Positions 28,746-37,320 of a stretch of 64,000 nucleotides of DNA are shown here, piece by piece. Source of the stretch: DATMNR01 sp963702765 (lineage in GTDB: Bacteria > Chloroflexota > Ktedonobacteria > Ktedonobacterales > Ktedonobacteraceae); assembly GCA_963702765.1 (NCBI GenBank), contig CAVPEB010000063.1, positions 9,861-73,860 of the forward strand, read 5' to 3'. A program made the position numbers and the translations under genes. The notes beneath the pieces were generated by a model that had not been told where the DNA came from, did not search any database, and saw only the letters and a list, made by a program, of their open reading frames with translations. Within the stretch, counting starts at the first letter, position 1; each line of letters starts with the position of its first letter.

Positions 28746-28824
28746 GGTGGAGAACAACAGGGTGGGGAACAACAGGATGGGGAGCAACAGGATGGGGAAC
28801 GACAGGATGGGGGCAAGCCCCATC
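28746..28824. repeat. 15-bp tandem repeat with terminal hairpin
   Basis: Four units of GATGGGGAACAACAG with minor changes run from 28746 to 28805. They end in a hairpin, GATGGGGGCAAGCCCCATC. The element lies between the convergent gpsA and mazG stops and could act as terminator for both. Confidence 0.7.
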
Positions 28825-28831
28825 CCTACAT

Positions 28832-30343
28832 TTAGCCCTTAACTCGGTTCCACAAATGAAGCCATTCGTCGAGGCTGTATGATGAGAATGTTCTGCCTTC
28901 CTGGCGGGTGATGTGTTCCATTGCCTGGAAACGCTGCCGAAATTTGCGGTTGGCGTAGCGCAAGGCCTCTTCGGCATCAATGTCTAGTTCGCGTGCAATC
29001 CGTGCGACCATGAAGAGTACGTCGCCCATCTCTTCGCGCCTGTGTTCTGGCGTTGTTGCTTCCTGCAGTTCCTGTAGCTCTTCAGTCAATTTAGCCAGCA
29101 CCTGTTGCAAATTGTCATAATCGAATCCGACTTTGGCTGCACGTTTCTGGTATTTTTGAGCAACGATCAGGGCAGGTGAGGCGAGAGGCACACCGTCCAA
29201 AATGCTTTCCGACTCAACATCTTTGCCTGCAGCGATGCGTTCCTGGCGCTTGATCTCCTCCCAATTATGCACGACTTGCCCGGCATTTTCTACTTCGGTC
29301 TGGCCAAAGACGTGGGGATGGCGGCGAATCAGCTTGGCGCTGACATGCTCGAATACATCTCCAATGTTAAAATCGCCATCCTGACGCGCGATTTCAGCAT
29401 GCAGGTAGACCTGGAGTAAGAGATCACCGAGTTCCTCGGCCAGTTTCTCCATATCGTTCTCCTCCAATGCCTCAACCACTTCATAGGTTTCTTCGATAAC
29501 ATAGCGTGTCAATGACTGGTGCGTTTGCTCTCGATCCCATGGGCATCCATCGGGATCACGCCGCAGGCGCATTGTAATGTAACGTAATGTTTCGGGTACT
29601 CGTAGCGCGTCCAATGCTGTGAGAGGCGGAACGTACAGCGTGTTGAACTGATTAGCAAGATTAGTATGGTCTATTTCAAAGAGTGGCATCTCTACAACTG
29701 TTTCGCTGCCAGTGCGATCAATAGAACTGACCAGCTTTACAGGCCACACATCAGGATAACATTCTCCCAGGGCAAGTTTTACGTCGCTTGCCAGTGTGCG
29801 ATGGTAGATATGAACCACTAACAATGGAACTGTGGGTATAACTTTCCCTGCAACCTCGTCAGAACTAAGTGCGGCAAGGTCTGTTGCATCGATGATCTGC
29901 ACGCCGGAGGTGAAAGGGTCAAGTTCTAGAACTGCACACACTGGCTCCAAAAAGGAAAGGCCTGCAACAATTCTGGTACGTATGTTGCGCTCGCGAGCCT
30001 GTTGCAAGATGAGCTGCACAGAAGCCTCGCCAATCAGCGGGTGACCTGGAACGGCATAAATGACTGTTTGATGTTGTTCCACCTGGCTGAAAATCTCCTG
30101 TGCTATACGCTGGTAGAGTGTATCCCAATTTGATGCTTCATCATAGAATGAGTCGAAGGATGTTATGTGAAGGTCGGGTATTTCGTGATTGAGCGGTTCT
30201 ATGATCGGGTGAATGAGTGTACGAAAAAAAACTGTTCTTTCGTCTTTTGCTGCTTGCTCTAATATTGCTCGAGCCTGTATTGTAAGGTCTTCCCAGTGGC
30301 CTGGTCCAAGACCAAGAATGGCGATTGCTGTAGATGTCGTCAT
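28832..30343 (-). CDS. mazG: MazG nucleotide pyrophosphohydrolase with N-terminal tetrapyrrole-methylase-like domain
   Basis: 503 residues. The N-terminal half (about 5-225) is a SAM methylase-like fold: ILGLGPGHWEDLTIQA and YAVPGHPLIGEASVQ, as in YabN. The C-terminal half is a tandem MazG region: LRDPDGCPWDREQTH-like LRRDPDGCPWDREQTH, then EETYEVVEALEEND and EELGDLLLQVYLHAEI, and a second EEMGDVLFMVARIA block. MazG hydrolyses NTPs to NMPs and pyrophosphate, including damaged nucleotides. The function of the methylase half is unclear in all such fusions. Confidence 0.92.
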   Translation of the reverse strand: MTTSTAIAILGLGPGHWEDLTIQARAILEQAAKDERTVFFRTLIHPIIEPLNHEIPDLHITSFDSFYDEASNWDTLYQRIAQEIFSQVEQHQTVIYAVPGHPLIGEASVQLILQQARERNIRTRIVAGLSFLEPVCAVLELDPFTSGVQIIDATDLAALSSDEVAGKVIPTVPLLVVHIYHRTLASDVKLALGECYPDVWPVKLVSSIDRTGSETVVEMPLFEIDHTNLANQFNTLYVPPLTALDALRVPETLRYITMRLRRDPDGCPWDREQTHQSLTRYVIEETYEVVEALEENDMEKLAEELGDLLLQVYLHAEIARQDGDFNIGDVFEHVSAKLIRRHPHVFGQTEVENAGQVVHNWEEIKRQERIAAGKDVESESILDGVPLASPALIVAQKYQKRAAKVGFDYDNLQQVLAKLTEELQELQEATTPEHRREEMGDVLFMVARIARELDIDAEEALRYANRKFRQRFQAMEHITRQEGRTFSSYSLDEWLHLWNRVKG

Positions 30344-30383
30344 ACCTCGTCCTCTCTATATCATGTCTGTCTCTATAGATACA

Positions 30384-30484
30384 AGCATTCTTTCTCTTGC
30401 CGCCTCCGGCGGCCGATGGGAAGATTGGCGGGGACACCCCGCACCCCGCCAAGGGGCCAGCAAGGCCCCTTGGAACCCCATGCT
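30384..30484. repeat. Hairpin element family B, copy 2
   Basis: The core is almost identical to copy 1 (GCCGCCTCCGGCGG, GGCGGGGACACCCCGC, CCCCGCCAAGGGGCC, AAGGCCCCTTGGAACCCC). Here the outer arms are short, AGCAT and ATGCT. It lies in the divergent gap between mazG and the gene at 30669. Confidence 0.8.
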
Positions 30485-30668
30485 AAATAGCTAAGCCTGT
30501 ATTCAGTAGTGTAGCTACAAGAGTTGTGTGTGTCAAACATGTCGAAATGAGAATCATATATTATAATAAAAGTAGAGTTATGGCATTGTCGATTGGGTAA
30601 CAACGTGATATGCTTTGGGTAATATATTTATCGCTCGTCAACGTTCGAGCAAGGAGGTTGTTTCACTT

Positions 30669-31199
30669 ATGGCATCTTCTCAAAAGGTATCATCACCCTG
30701 CCCCGTATGCCAGCAAACAGATCAAGTAATGCCGCTGCAAGTGGCTTATGAAACAGGTGCCGAACAACGATTCTCTCCCCCGCCAATGCCTGTATCAAAA
30801 GTTGGAATGATGAAATCCATAGTTGTGGGCCTCGCAATTGTTTTTGTGGGCTCATTTATCATTCTGACATTCGCCACCGTAGGTGGGTATGGAAGTTGGC
30901 CCCAGCCATTACAAATTGTGCTGGCTGCGCTTGTCATCGCTGGCATTGTTACAGCCCTGGTACTGTCTTTTCTTGCTTTCCAGCGTGTTGTAAAAGGTGA
31001 TAACCAGACGCTGCAATATTTACCGGCCTGGGACGAGGCTATGGAAAGCTGGCGTTCTCTTTATTACTGCAGGCGGGACGATGTGGTGTTTAATCCACAA
31101 ACCAATAAGGCGATCTCGGATGCAGAGGTGAAATCGATGCTGACGGTAAACACATCAGTGCCTGCACAATCAACGCAGCAGGCGGCAGCATCACATTAG
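30669..31199 (+). CDS. Two-helix membrane protein with zinc-ribbon head
   Basis: 176 residues from ATG 30669, chosen because AGGAGG stands 11 bases upstream; an upstream in-frame ATG at 30615 lacks a binding site. The N-terminus has CPVC, and CRR at about residue 138 is a possible second ligand. Two membrane helices lie at about 42-68 and 78-102. The C-terminus is cytoplasmic with the conserved-looking WDEAMESWRSLYYC and DDVVFNP. It resembles zinc-ribbon membrane proteins of unknown function that are frequent in Ktedonobacteria. Confidence 0.6.
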   Translation: MASSQKVSSPCPVCQQTDQVMPLQVAYETGAEQRFSPPPMPVSKVGMMKSIVVGLAIVFVGSFIILTFATVGGYGSWPQPLQIVLAALVIAGIVTALVLSFLAFQRVVKGDNQTLQYLPAWDEAMESWRSLYYCRRDDVVFNPQTNKAISDAEVKSMLTVNTSVPAQSTQQAAASH

Positions 31200-31269
31200 G
31201 AAATGGCGCAGTGTGCCGATAATGCATATTTACACATTAACAATAACATGGGGACATCGTGACATGAGT

Positions 31270-31316
31270 CGAGAAGGCCGATGAATCGGCGGTGGGCGCG
31301 ATAAATCGGCCCCTAC
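31270..31316. repeat. Intergenic repeat family C, copy 1
   Basis: Contains GAGAAGGCCGATGAATCGGC and then GCGATAAATCGGCCCCTAC. A related sequence occurs at 38505. The GCCGAT/ATCGGC parts can pair. Confidence 0.6.
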
Positions 31317-31344
31317 GGATGGTCGGATTCCTGAAAGTTAATGT

Positions 31345-31406
31345 AAAGACAAGCAAAAAGCCGTCGCGAACAGTGGACTGTTCGCGACGGCTTTTTGCTT
31401 GTCTTT
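31345..31406. terminator. Terminator of rplU-rpmA, perfect 30-bp stem
   Basis: Arms 31345-31374 and 31377-31406 are perfectly complementary with a two-base loop. The stem contains GCCGTCGCGAACAGT with an AAAAAG/CTTTTT tract near each end. It lies 8 bp after the rpmA stop and also faces the gene ending at 31199. Confidence 0.9.
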
Positions 31407-31414
31407 GAATAGGG

Positions 31415-31735
31415 CTAGGCCTGGACTTGAGTGGCGCCTGCGGGCTGCTTTCCGTTAGGAGGCAGCGAAGGACGATCGGCAAATTCGGTGTAGATGTTGA
31501 CACAACGGTGTTCGCGTGATTGGTGTCCAAACTTTACATAGCCATCGATCAGGGCGAACAGTGTATGGTCACGACCTACGCCAACATTATCTCCGGGTTT
31601 GATTTTCGTTCCACGCTGGCGGACAATGATGCTGCCAGCAGTAACAAGCTGACCATCAAAACGTTTCACGCCTAACATTTTTGGCTTGCTATCCCGACCA
31701 TTGCGGGAGCTACCCATACCTTTCTTATGTGCCAT
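31415..31735 (-). CDS. rpmA: Ribosomal protein L27
   Basis: 106 residues. The N-terminus is the canonical MAHKKGMGSSRNGRDS, without the cleaved extension seen in Firmicutes. The core VKRFDGQLVTAGSIIVRQRG and VGVGRDHTLFALIDG is intact. A 20-residue Pro/Ala-rich tail extends beyond the usual end. It follows rplU by 3 bp. Confidence 0.97.
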   Translation of the reverse strand: MAHKKGMGSSRNGRDSKPKMLGVKRFDGQLVTAGSIIVRQRGTKIKPGDNVGVGRDHTLFALIDGYVKFGHQSREHRCVNIYTEFADRPSLPPNGKQPAGATQVQA

Positions 31736-31738
31736 GGT

Positions 31739-32272
31739 TTATTCCTCTGCCTCGCTTTCAGACTCCTCGGTTTTCCTCGTACGGCGACGGCGAGAAGGCT
31801 TTTTCTCTTCATCAGCGGATTCCGCAGTCTCGCTAACTTCACCTGTAGCTGCTTCGACCTCTGTACTCTCAGCAGGAGTTTCGGCCTCAGCTATGGCTGG
31901 TAGCGCCTCTTCCTCTTCTTCCCTGGACCTGGGAGCCTCGCCTGTGATCAAGCTCTTACCACCAGCAACGATATCGTCGATCGAAAGAATAGTGAGTTCC
32001 TGACGATGTCCCCGGCGATGACGAATACGCTTTTTAGGTTTGTACCTGAAAACAATCAACTTTTCACCGCGACCTTGCTTTGTGGCAGTTGCCAGCACTG
32101 TAGCATTATCCACAAAGGGTGTGCCTATCATAGTGTTGTTGGCATCTGAGATCAGCAATACTTCATCAAAATGAACTTGCTCACCGATTTCAACCGGTAG
32201 CCGGTTGACCTCAAGCGTCTGGCCGACGGAAACCTTGTATTGTCTTCCACCACTTTTAATTACTGCAAACAT
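31739..32272 (-). CDS. rplU: Ribosomal protein L21 with long C-terminal extension
   Basis: 177 residues from MFAVIKSGGRQYKV, the family's normal N-terminus. ATG 32284 (MTKV) is an alternative; AGGAG is rather close to it and rather far from 32272. The L21 core ends at about residue 110 (RRGHRQELTILSI). It is followed by about 65 extra residues, first Glu/Ala-rich and then basic (KKPSRRRRTRK) and acidic again. L21 binds 23S rRNA. Confidence 0.92.
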   Translation of the reverse strand: MFAVIKSGGRQYKVSVGQTLEVNRLPVEIGEQVHFDEVLLISDANNTMIGTPFVDNATVLATATKQGRGEKLIVFRYKPKKRIRHRRGHRQELTILSIDDIVAGGKSLITGEAPRSREEEEEALPAIAEAETPAESTEVEAATGEVSETAESADEEKKPSRRRRTRKTEESESEAEE

Positions 32273-32597
32273 GACTTTTGTCATTCTCCTTTCCCATCCC
32301 CGCGCTGAGTCAGACTCGAATGGATACGTGGAAGGCATGGGTGGAGAGCCTTTCGCACTGTTCCGTTTTCCAGAAATAACTCATTCTTGTTTCTTTAGCA
32401 AACGTAGAAGAGAAGTTTATGCCTGGCAAGAGCAATTAAATGCTCATGATAAGAGTCTCATTTTTCGATTTTGCGGAGCGGATTCCCTTTATATTGTTAG
32501 AGGGAATGTGACCACTTGAGCATTTGGTATAGCTCTCATGGGCATACTGTAGCAGGGTTATGATAGCAATGTTTAGAGTGGTTGTCAAGGGGAATAA

Positions 32598-32662
32598 TGC
32601 CTGACATCCACGCATAACTGCGTTCGCCCCCTGCATTCCCAGTTATGCGTGGATGTCAGGCA
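32598..32662. repeat. Perfect 23-bp inverted repeat
   Basis: Arms 32598-32620 and 32640-32662 (core CCTGACATCCACGCATAACTG) enclose 19 bases. No T-run follows, so it is not an obvious intrinsic terminator. It lies in the 660-bp divergent gap between rplU and the B12 regulator. Confidence 0.7.
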
Positions 32663-32723
32663 AGAGCTTGTGTTTAATACTACCCATTTTTCTAGTTATC
32701 TGCATCTCAGATGAAACAATCCA

Positions 32724-32846
32724 GGTAATAATTCAGCTCCTTTTTTCTTGCGCCGCCTTCGGCGGCTAACTGGGGATAGGCGGGGACACCCCGCACCCCG
32801 CCAAGGGGCCAGCAAGGCCCCTTGGAACCCCTGCTGAATTGTTACC
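32724..32846. repeat. Hairpin element family B, copy 3
   Basis: Same core as copies 1 and 2. The outer arms are GGTAATAATTCAGC and GCTGAATTGTTACC, 14 bp with one mismatch and unrelated in sequence to the arms of the other copies. It lies upstream of the B12 regulator operator. Confidence 0.8.
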
Positions 32847-32878
32847 AATTAAGGGAGGGAAACTATGTACAAGGCAAT

Positions 32879-32941
32879 TGTAAAGCCCTGCAAATACTAT
32901 GCAAACTATGGACAGGTCTTACATGCTCTGTTATAGTTGCA
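32879..32941. promoter_or_regulatory. Candidate 11-bp direct-repeat operator of the B12 regulator
   Basis: TGCAAATACTA at 32889 is followed directly by TGCAAACTATG, an 11-bp direct repeat; TTGTAAAGCCC before it is a weaker unit. CarH-type regulators are known to bind 11-bp direct repeats. The segment CAAATACTATGCAAACT recurs with one change upstream of the sigma gene at 42890. An inverted ATAGTTGCA lies at 32933. The array is about 60-110 bp before the regulator start. Confidence 0.5.
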
Positions 32942-32960
32942 GCATAAAGCAGGAGTTTGA

Positions 32961-33002
32961 ATGAAAAAACAAAATTTATATGGGTCTGGGGGGAGTAAAT
33001 GA
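32961..33002 (+). CDS. 13-residue leader peptide coupled to the B12 regulator
   Basis: ATG 32961 is preceded by AGGAG at five bases and encodes MKKQNLYGSGGSK. Its TGA overlaps the regulator ATG (ATGA). The leader's own codons (GGGGGGAG) form the ribosome binding site of the regulator. This looks like translational coupling. Confidence 0.4.
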   Translation: MKKQNLYGSGGSK

Positions 33003-34144
33003 CTGTGCGTGATGAACGTATCGCGTTTCCAGAGTTGGAAAGTTATTCTGATTACCCTCTCTATAATACTAAAGCTGTTGTACAACAGACGGGAATACCT
33101 GCTCCTACGCTACGCGCATGGGAACGTCGCTATACGTTTCTTTTGCCTGGACGTGCTGATAATTCCTATCGTCGCTATTCAGAGCGCGATATAATCGTGA
33201 TTCGCTGGTTAAAAGAACGTGTCGATAGCGGCATGTCAATCAGCCAGGCGATTGCTCTCTTTCGCCATCTTGACGAGGAACGTAATGGATCGAGTCTGCA
33301 ACAAGAGGATTTTCTTAGTGAGGGAGAAAATACAGCTTTCCAGGTAACGTTCCCAGCCTCATCCAGTAATGGACAAACCCAGTCCTTGATTGAAAGTGCC
33401 ACAGAGAAAGAGGTTCAGACATCCGATGAAAAGACCTCTGAGCAAGGAAACTCATCTCAAGTCGAAATTGAAAATAAACAAGATACACTTCCAGCGACCC
33501 ATGACATGCGCACTACAAAAAAGCGTCTCTTAGGGGCTTTCAAACTTCTGGATGAAGCAACTGCTGAAAATCTCATGGCTTCCATGCTGGCTATTTATCC
33601 AGTCGAGCAGGTCTGTGCTAATTTGATCACTCCAACCTTGTGGGATATTGGATTGCTCTGGGAACAGGGAAAAATTACTGTTTCTGTTGAACATTTTGCG
33701 AGTGCCTTTTTTCGCGGCATACTAACCAATCTGTTTCACGTTGCACCTGATGTTGCCACAGGTCCAGTGGTGATCGTCTGTTGCGCCCCTGGAGAAGCGC
33801 ATGAACTGGCGCCATTGATGTTAGCACTTCTTTTACGTCGTGCTGGTATGCATGTTGTGTATCTGGGACAGAGCATAGAAACCTCGGGACTTTTAGAGAC
33901 GATCAAGGAATTGAACACTACTCTTCTTTGTGTCTCGCTGACACTTCCGAACTACCTGGATGCTTTGATTGAGCTGGCTCTAAAAGTGCAGGAGTTACCG
34001 CCGCCACGCCCTCTGTTTGCTTTTGGCGGACATGCATTTGACGAGCATAAAGAAACCATCGATCGCGTGCCCGGTATCTATCTGAACGGGGATATCGTTT
34101 CGATTGTTGCCCGATTACGGGTTTTAGTTGCTGAGTCAGCATAG
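32999..34144 (+). CDS. MerR family regulator with B12-binding domain (CarH/LitR-like)
   Basis: 381 residues. MerR helix-turn-helix at about 20-90 (YNTKAVVQQTGIPAPTLRAWERRY). A polar linker runs from 95 to 172. The cobalamin-binding half begins with a four-helix cap that holds the Wx9EH motif (Trp221, Glu231, His232), diagnostic of AdoCbl photoreceptors. His268 in PGEAHELAP is the probable lower cobalt ligand. CarH in the dark binds DNA as a tetramer with adenosylcobalamin and falls apart in light. The residue after Trp221 is Glu, where Thermus CarH has the His that caps cobalt after photolysis (from memory). It is followed by a terminator and an IS element. Confidence 0.88.
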   Translation: MTVRDERIAFPELESYSDYPLYNTKAVVQQTGIPAPTLRAWERRYTFLLPGRADNSYRRYSERDIIVIRWLKERVDSGMSISQAIALFRHLDEERNGSSLQQEDFLSEGENTAFQVTFPASSSNGQTQSLIESATEKEVQTSDEKTSEQGNSSQVEIENKQDTLPATHDMRTTKKRLLGAFKLLDEATAENLMASMLAIYPVEQVCANLITPTLWDIGLLWEQGKITVSVEHFASAFFRGILTNLFHVAPDVATGPVVIVCCAPGEAHELAPLMLALLLRRAGMHVVYLGQSIETSGLLETIKELNTTLLCVSLTLPNYLDALIELALKVQELPPPRPLFAFGGHAFDEHKETIDRVPGIYLNGDIVSIVARLRVLVAESA

Positions 34145-34191
34145 CTCTCATAGGAATGTGGGCATTCCTATGAGAGCTATGCTGACTCAGC
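34130..34191. terminator. Perfect 29-bp hairpin overlapping the end of the B12 regulator
   Basis: Arms 34130-34158 and 34163-34191 pair perfectly around TGGG. The left arm includes the last codons and stop of the regulator. There is no clear T-run. It may end the transcript or protect its 3' end. Confidence 0.7.
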
Positions 34192-34202
34192 TATTTCCAT
34201 AA

Positions 34203-34275
34203 CACCTCCTTTTTTGTGCCGCCTGCGACGGCGAGTAAAAAAAGAAAGTTGGGGCACAGCCCCAAACCCCAGGTG
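34203..34275. repeat. Divergent family-B-like element
   Basis: Outer arms CACCT and AGGTG enclose GCCGCCTGCGACGGC and TTGGGGCACAGCCCCAA. The design is like family B but the core sequence differs. The transposon is inserted 12-15 bp beyond its right arm. Confidence 0.5.
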
Positions 34276-34289
34276 AAGGGCAGTAGCCC

Positions 34290-35843
34290 AATACCGTTTA
34301 GATAAGGAGAGGAGTTCAAGATATGACATACTATTCACACTACAAAGTGAATACCTTGTCCTATCTCAGGAGCCTCCTCATGAGCTACAGCCTACGTCAC
34401 CTTGTCCCAGACCGCAAGTTCTGTCACGCGTTGCACTTGGAGGTCTTTGAACAGATTATCCCAGCCGCCCTCATCCGAGACGTGCTGACTGAGACCCAGA
34501 GCTGGGAAGAGCGCGAAAAGGCGCTCAATATGCCGATGGTGATCGTCCTCATCATTGCGATGGGCCTCTTTTCCTGCGTGTCGATCCCGCACGTCTTGCA
34601 CAAGATCGCCCAAGGACTGCGCTACATCTGGCCTGAGCCAGGCGTGCGCTTGCCGGGCGGCAGTGCCATCAGCCAGCGTCGTCAGCAATTGGGCGTCCGG
34701 CCGCTGCGTCGCCTGTTCGAGCGCGTCTGCCAGCCCCGTGCCACCTCCGAGACGCCGGGAGCCTTTGCCTTCGGGTTGCGGCTGATGGCGAGTGATAGTA
34801 CGGTGGAGAACGTGGCTGACACCTTTGCCAATGCGTTGACCTTTGGTCGGCCCAGCAACCAACATGGCACTGCCTGCCTATCCACAGGTGCGCGGCATCT
34901 ACTTGCTCGAATGCGCCACCCACCTGGTGGTCGATGCCCTCTTTCGCCCCTATCTTCCCAATGAACGGCAGGGAGCCTTTGCCTTGCTGCGCTCGATCCA
35001 ACCCGGCATGCTGGTGCTGCTCGATCGTGGCTTTCACTCGGCGCGCTTGATCCAGCTGATCCGTGCATTGCGGGCGCATGTGCTGGGTCGTTTGGCCAGT
35101 AATGTCGTGCCTGGCTACCTGCGCCAACTCGCCGATGGCACCTATCTGGCCTACCTCTATCCCGAGGATGACAGCGGCCAGCAGCGTGGCAGACCCCTGC
35201 TGGTACGGATCATCGAATACACCCTGGATGATCCCGCTCGACCGGGTCATGGCGACCTGCATCGACTGGTGACCACCTTGCTCAATCCGCGTACCTGTGG
35301 AGCCCTCGACCTGATCCTCTGCTATCACGAGCGGTGGGAAATCGAGACGGCCATCGATGAGATCGATACGCACCAACGGCTCTGTGACTACACGTTGCGC
35401 TCGCACACCCCCAGTGGCGTCGTGCAAGAACTCTATGGCGTGCTCTTGGGCTACTATGCTGTGCGGACACTTATGTTGCACGCCGCACAGCAGGTGGACC
35501 TGGACAGTGATCGGCTCAGTTTCACCCATGCGCTCATCCTGGTCACTGATGCCATCCATGAATTCCAGCAGACTGTCCAAGAGCAGCGTGAGGACTTGAC
35601 CCAGCGCTTGCTCAGCGATCTGCGCGAGCCGCTGGTGCCGCTGCGTCGCCTGCGCAGTAACCCACGAGTGTGCAAAAAAGCTGGCTCCAAATTTCCGCGC
35701 ACCCGCCCTGAGCACCGCCAGGTGCCCACACTGGAGCGTTCGTTCGCTCAGGTCATCGTGCTGCTCACGCACTCGACTCGCTATCACGGACCTCAGCCCA
35801 TCAAGCGCTTCCAACGCATCATTCTCCTTATCTAAACGGTATT
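34290..35843 (+). mobile_element. IS4-family-like insertion sequence, about 1.55 kb
   Basis: Perfect 21-bp terminal inverted repeats: AATACCGTTTAGATAAGGAG at 34290 and its complement ending at 35843. The flanks on both sides read GGGCAGTAGCCC, a 12-bp target duplication; because CCC/GGG abut the ends, the true duplication is between 6 and 12 bp and the element could start at 34287. It carries one transposase gene, broken by a frameshift. Its base composition is richer in GC than the flanks. Confidence 0.9.
34323..35835 (+). pseudogene. IS4-like DDE transposase, frameshifted
   Basis: Two frames: 34323 to about 34860 and about 34843 to 35835. The first carries the catalytic Asp in ASDSTVENVADT. 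The second has Asp in LVLLDRGFHSARL and the Glu in YHERWEIETAIDEID, the Y-(2)-R-(3)-E signature; the usual Lys six residues later is Asp. The frames join by dropping one base near 34860. The stop codon lies inside the right inverted repeat. The direction of shift (+1) is not that of usual programmed IS frameshifting, so the copy is probably inactive or carries a sequence error. Confidence 0.85.
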
Positions 35844-36046
35844 GGGCAGTAGCCCTTAACAATCCCACTTCAGTCGACGCTCAGGTGACAAGTTCCTACT
35901 CTCCATTCATACTCCAGCAAAAGGCTTCGTCCCATACACCTCTATAATGCACCAGGGGGCAAGGACAATGAACAGCCTGCCCGATTTTGGTTTGTCTTTT
36001 GTGATATATTCAACGTATTCAAGTGACAATACCAATAGGAGGTTCC

Positions 36047-37174
36047 ATGGAAGCTGTTCTCTCGGATGTAGTTGTTATTGATCTATCCCGAGTACTGGCA
36101 GGACCACACTGCACAATGATACTGGGCGACCTGGGTGCGACTGTCATAAAGGTTGAACAACCTGGAAAAGGTGACGATACACGCCACTTCGGCCCACCCT
36201 ACATTGCAGGTGAGAGCGCTTACTATCTGGGGCTAAATCGTAATAAACATAGCATCCTGATCGATTTCAGCACACCGGAGGGAAAAGAACGGCTTTTGAA
36301 ACTTTTGAGCACAGCGACAGTGCTGGTCGAGAATTTTCGTCCCGGAACATTAGAGCGCCAGGGATTAGGCTATGAAGCTCTTCGAGCTATCAACCCCGGC
36401 TTAATCTACTGTTCAATCAGTGGCTATGGCCAAACTGGTCCTTACGCATTGCGCCCTGGATATGATTTTGTCGCGCAGGCCGAATCTGGCATTATGTCGG
36501 TGACTGGAGAGATCAATGGTGACCCACAGCGCGTAGGCTCTCCAGTAGGAGATATTTCAGCGGGAGTGTACGCATGCATAGCTATTCTGGCAGCTTTGCG
36601 GGTACGCGACCGCACCGGGAAAGGGCAGTATATCGATATCTCGCTGCTTGAGACGGCTACGTCGCTTTTGAGCAATGTTGCTTCGAATTATCTCATTTCC
36701 GGTGAAGAAGCGCCACGTCTTGGCAACGGTCATCCCAACATTGTACCGTATCAGGCCTTTCGCACACTAGATGGATATGTTGTTGTTTCTTGTGGCAATG
36801 ATCGACTGTACCAGGCACTCTGTCAATTGTTAGGGCGCGATGATCTGGCAAAAGATCCTAGCTTTGCTACGAATCCCCAAAGAGTTCGTAACCGCGAACA
36901 GCTTGTGCCTGCCTTACAGGAGGAGTTCCTGCTCCGCTCGACAGAGGAATGGTTACCCAAGTTACGCGAAGCAGGTATACCTTGTGGTCCAATCAATACT
37001 GTCAGCCAGATCTTTCATGATCAACATATTCAGGCTAGAGAATTTGTGTGGGAGTGCGAACATCCCACTGCTGGAAACATAAAGCTTTCGGGTTCACCTA
37101 TACATCTTTCGGAAACACCAACGAGGCTATACAAGGCACCACCGCTACTTGGGGAAGACGATGACAAAATTTAG
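36047..37174 (+). CDS. CaiB/BaiF family (class III) CoA-transferase
   Basis: 375 residues from ATG 36047, preceded by AGGAGG at four bases; an upstream ATG at 36023 has no such site. Family features: VVVIDLSRVLAGPHCTMILG, DLGATVIKVEQPGKGDD, with the catalytic Asp expected in SPVGDISAGVYA. It moves CoA between carboxylic acids. The acyl substrate is unknown and no pathway neighbours are present; dnaN follows. Confidence 0.92.
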   Translation: MEAVLSDVVVIDLSRVLAGPHCTMILGDLGATVIKVEQPGKGDDTRHFGPPYIAGESAYYLGLNRNKHSILIDFSTPEGKERLLKLLSTATVLVENFRPGTLERQGLGYEALRAINPGLIYCSISGYGQTGPYALRPGYDFVAQAESGIMSVTGEINGDPQRVGSPVGDISAGVYACIAILAALRVRDRTGKGQYIDISLLETATSLLSNVASNYLISGEEAPRLGNGHPNIVPYQAFRTLDGYVVVSCGNDRLYQALCQLLGRDDLAKDPSFATNPQRVRNREQLVPALQEEFLLRSTEEWLPKLREAGIPCGPINTVSQIFHDQHIQAREFVWECEHPTAGNIKLSGSPIHLSETPTRLYKAPPLLGEDDDKI

Positions 37175-37320
37175 GTGCTAACCTCCATTACCCTCATTTC
37201 TTATCAGAATACGTCGAACAACGAATTTGTACTGCAATGCTTGTTCTCTCTAATAGAATCCTGTATACTAGCCAGGTACTTTTTCGTACCTTTCTTTGGT
37301 CATCTCCTGGAGGAAACATC

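Noticed and set aside
28746..28824. Possible CRISPR array because of short regular repeats
   Set aside because: Units of 15 bp are directly adjacent without spacers; it is a simple tandem repeat.
34669..35868. 399-residue minus-strand open frame
   Set aside because: It lies antisense to the transposase over nearly its whole length, has no family resemblance and no ribosome binding site; it is a shadow of a GC-rich gene.
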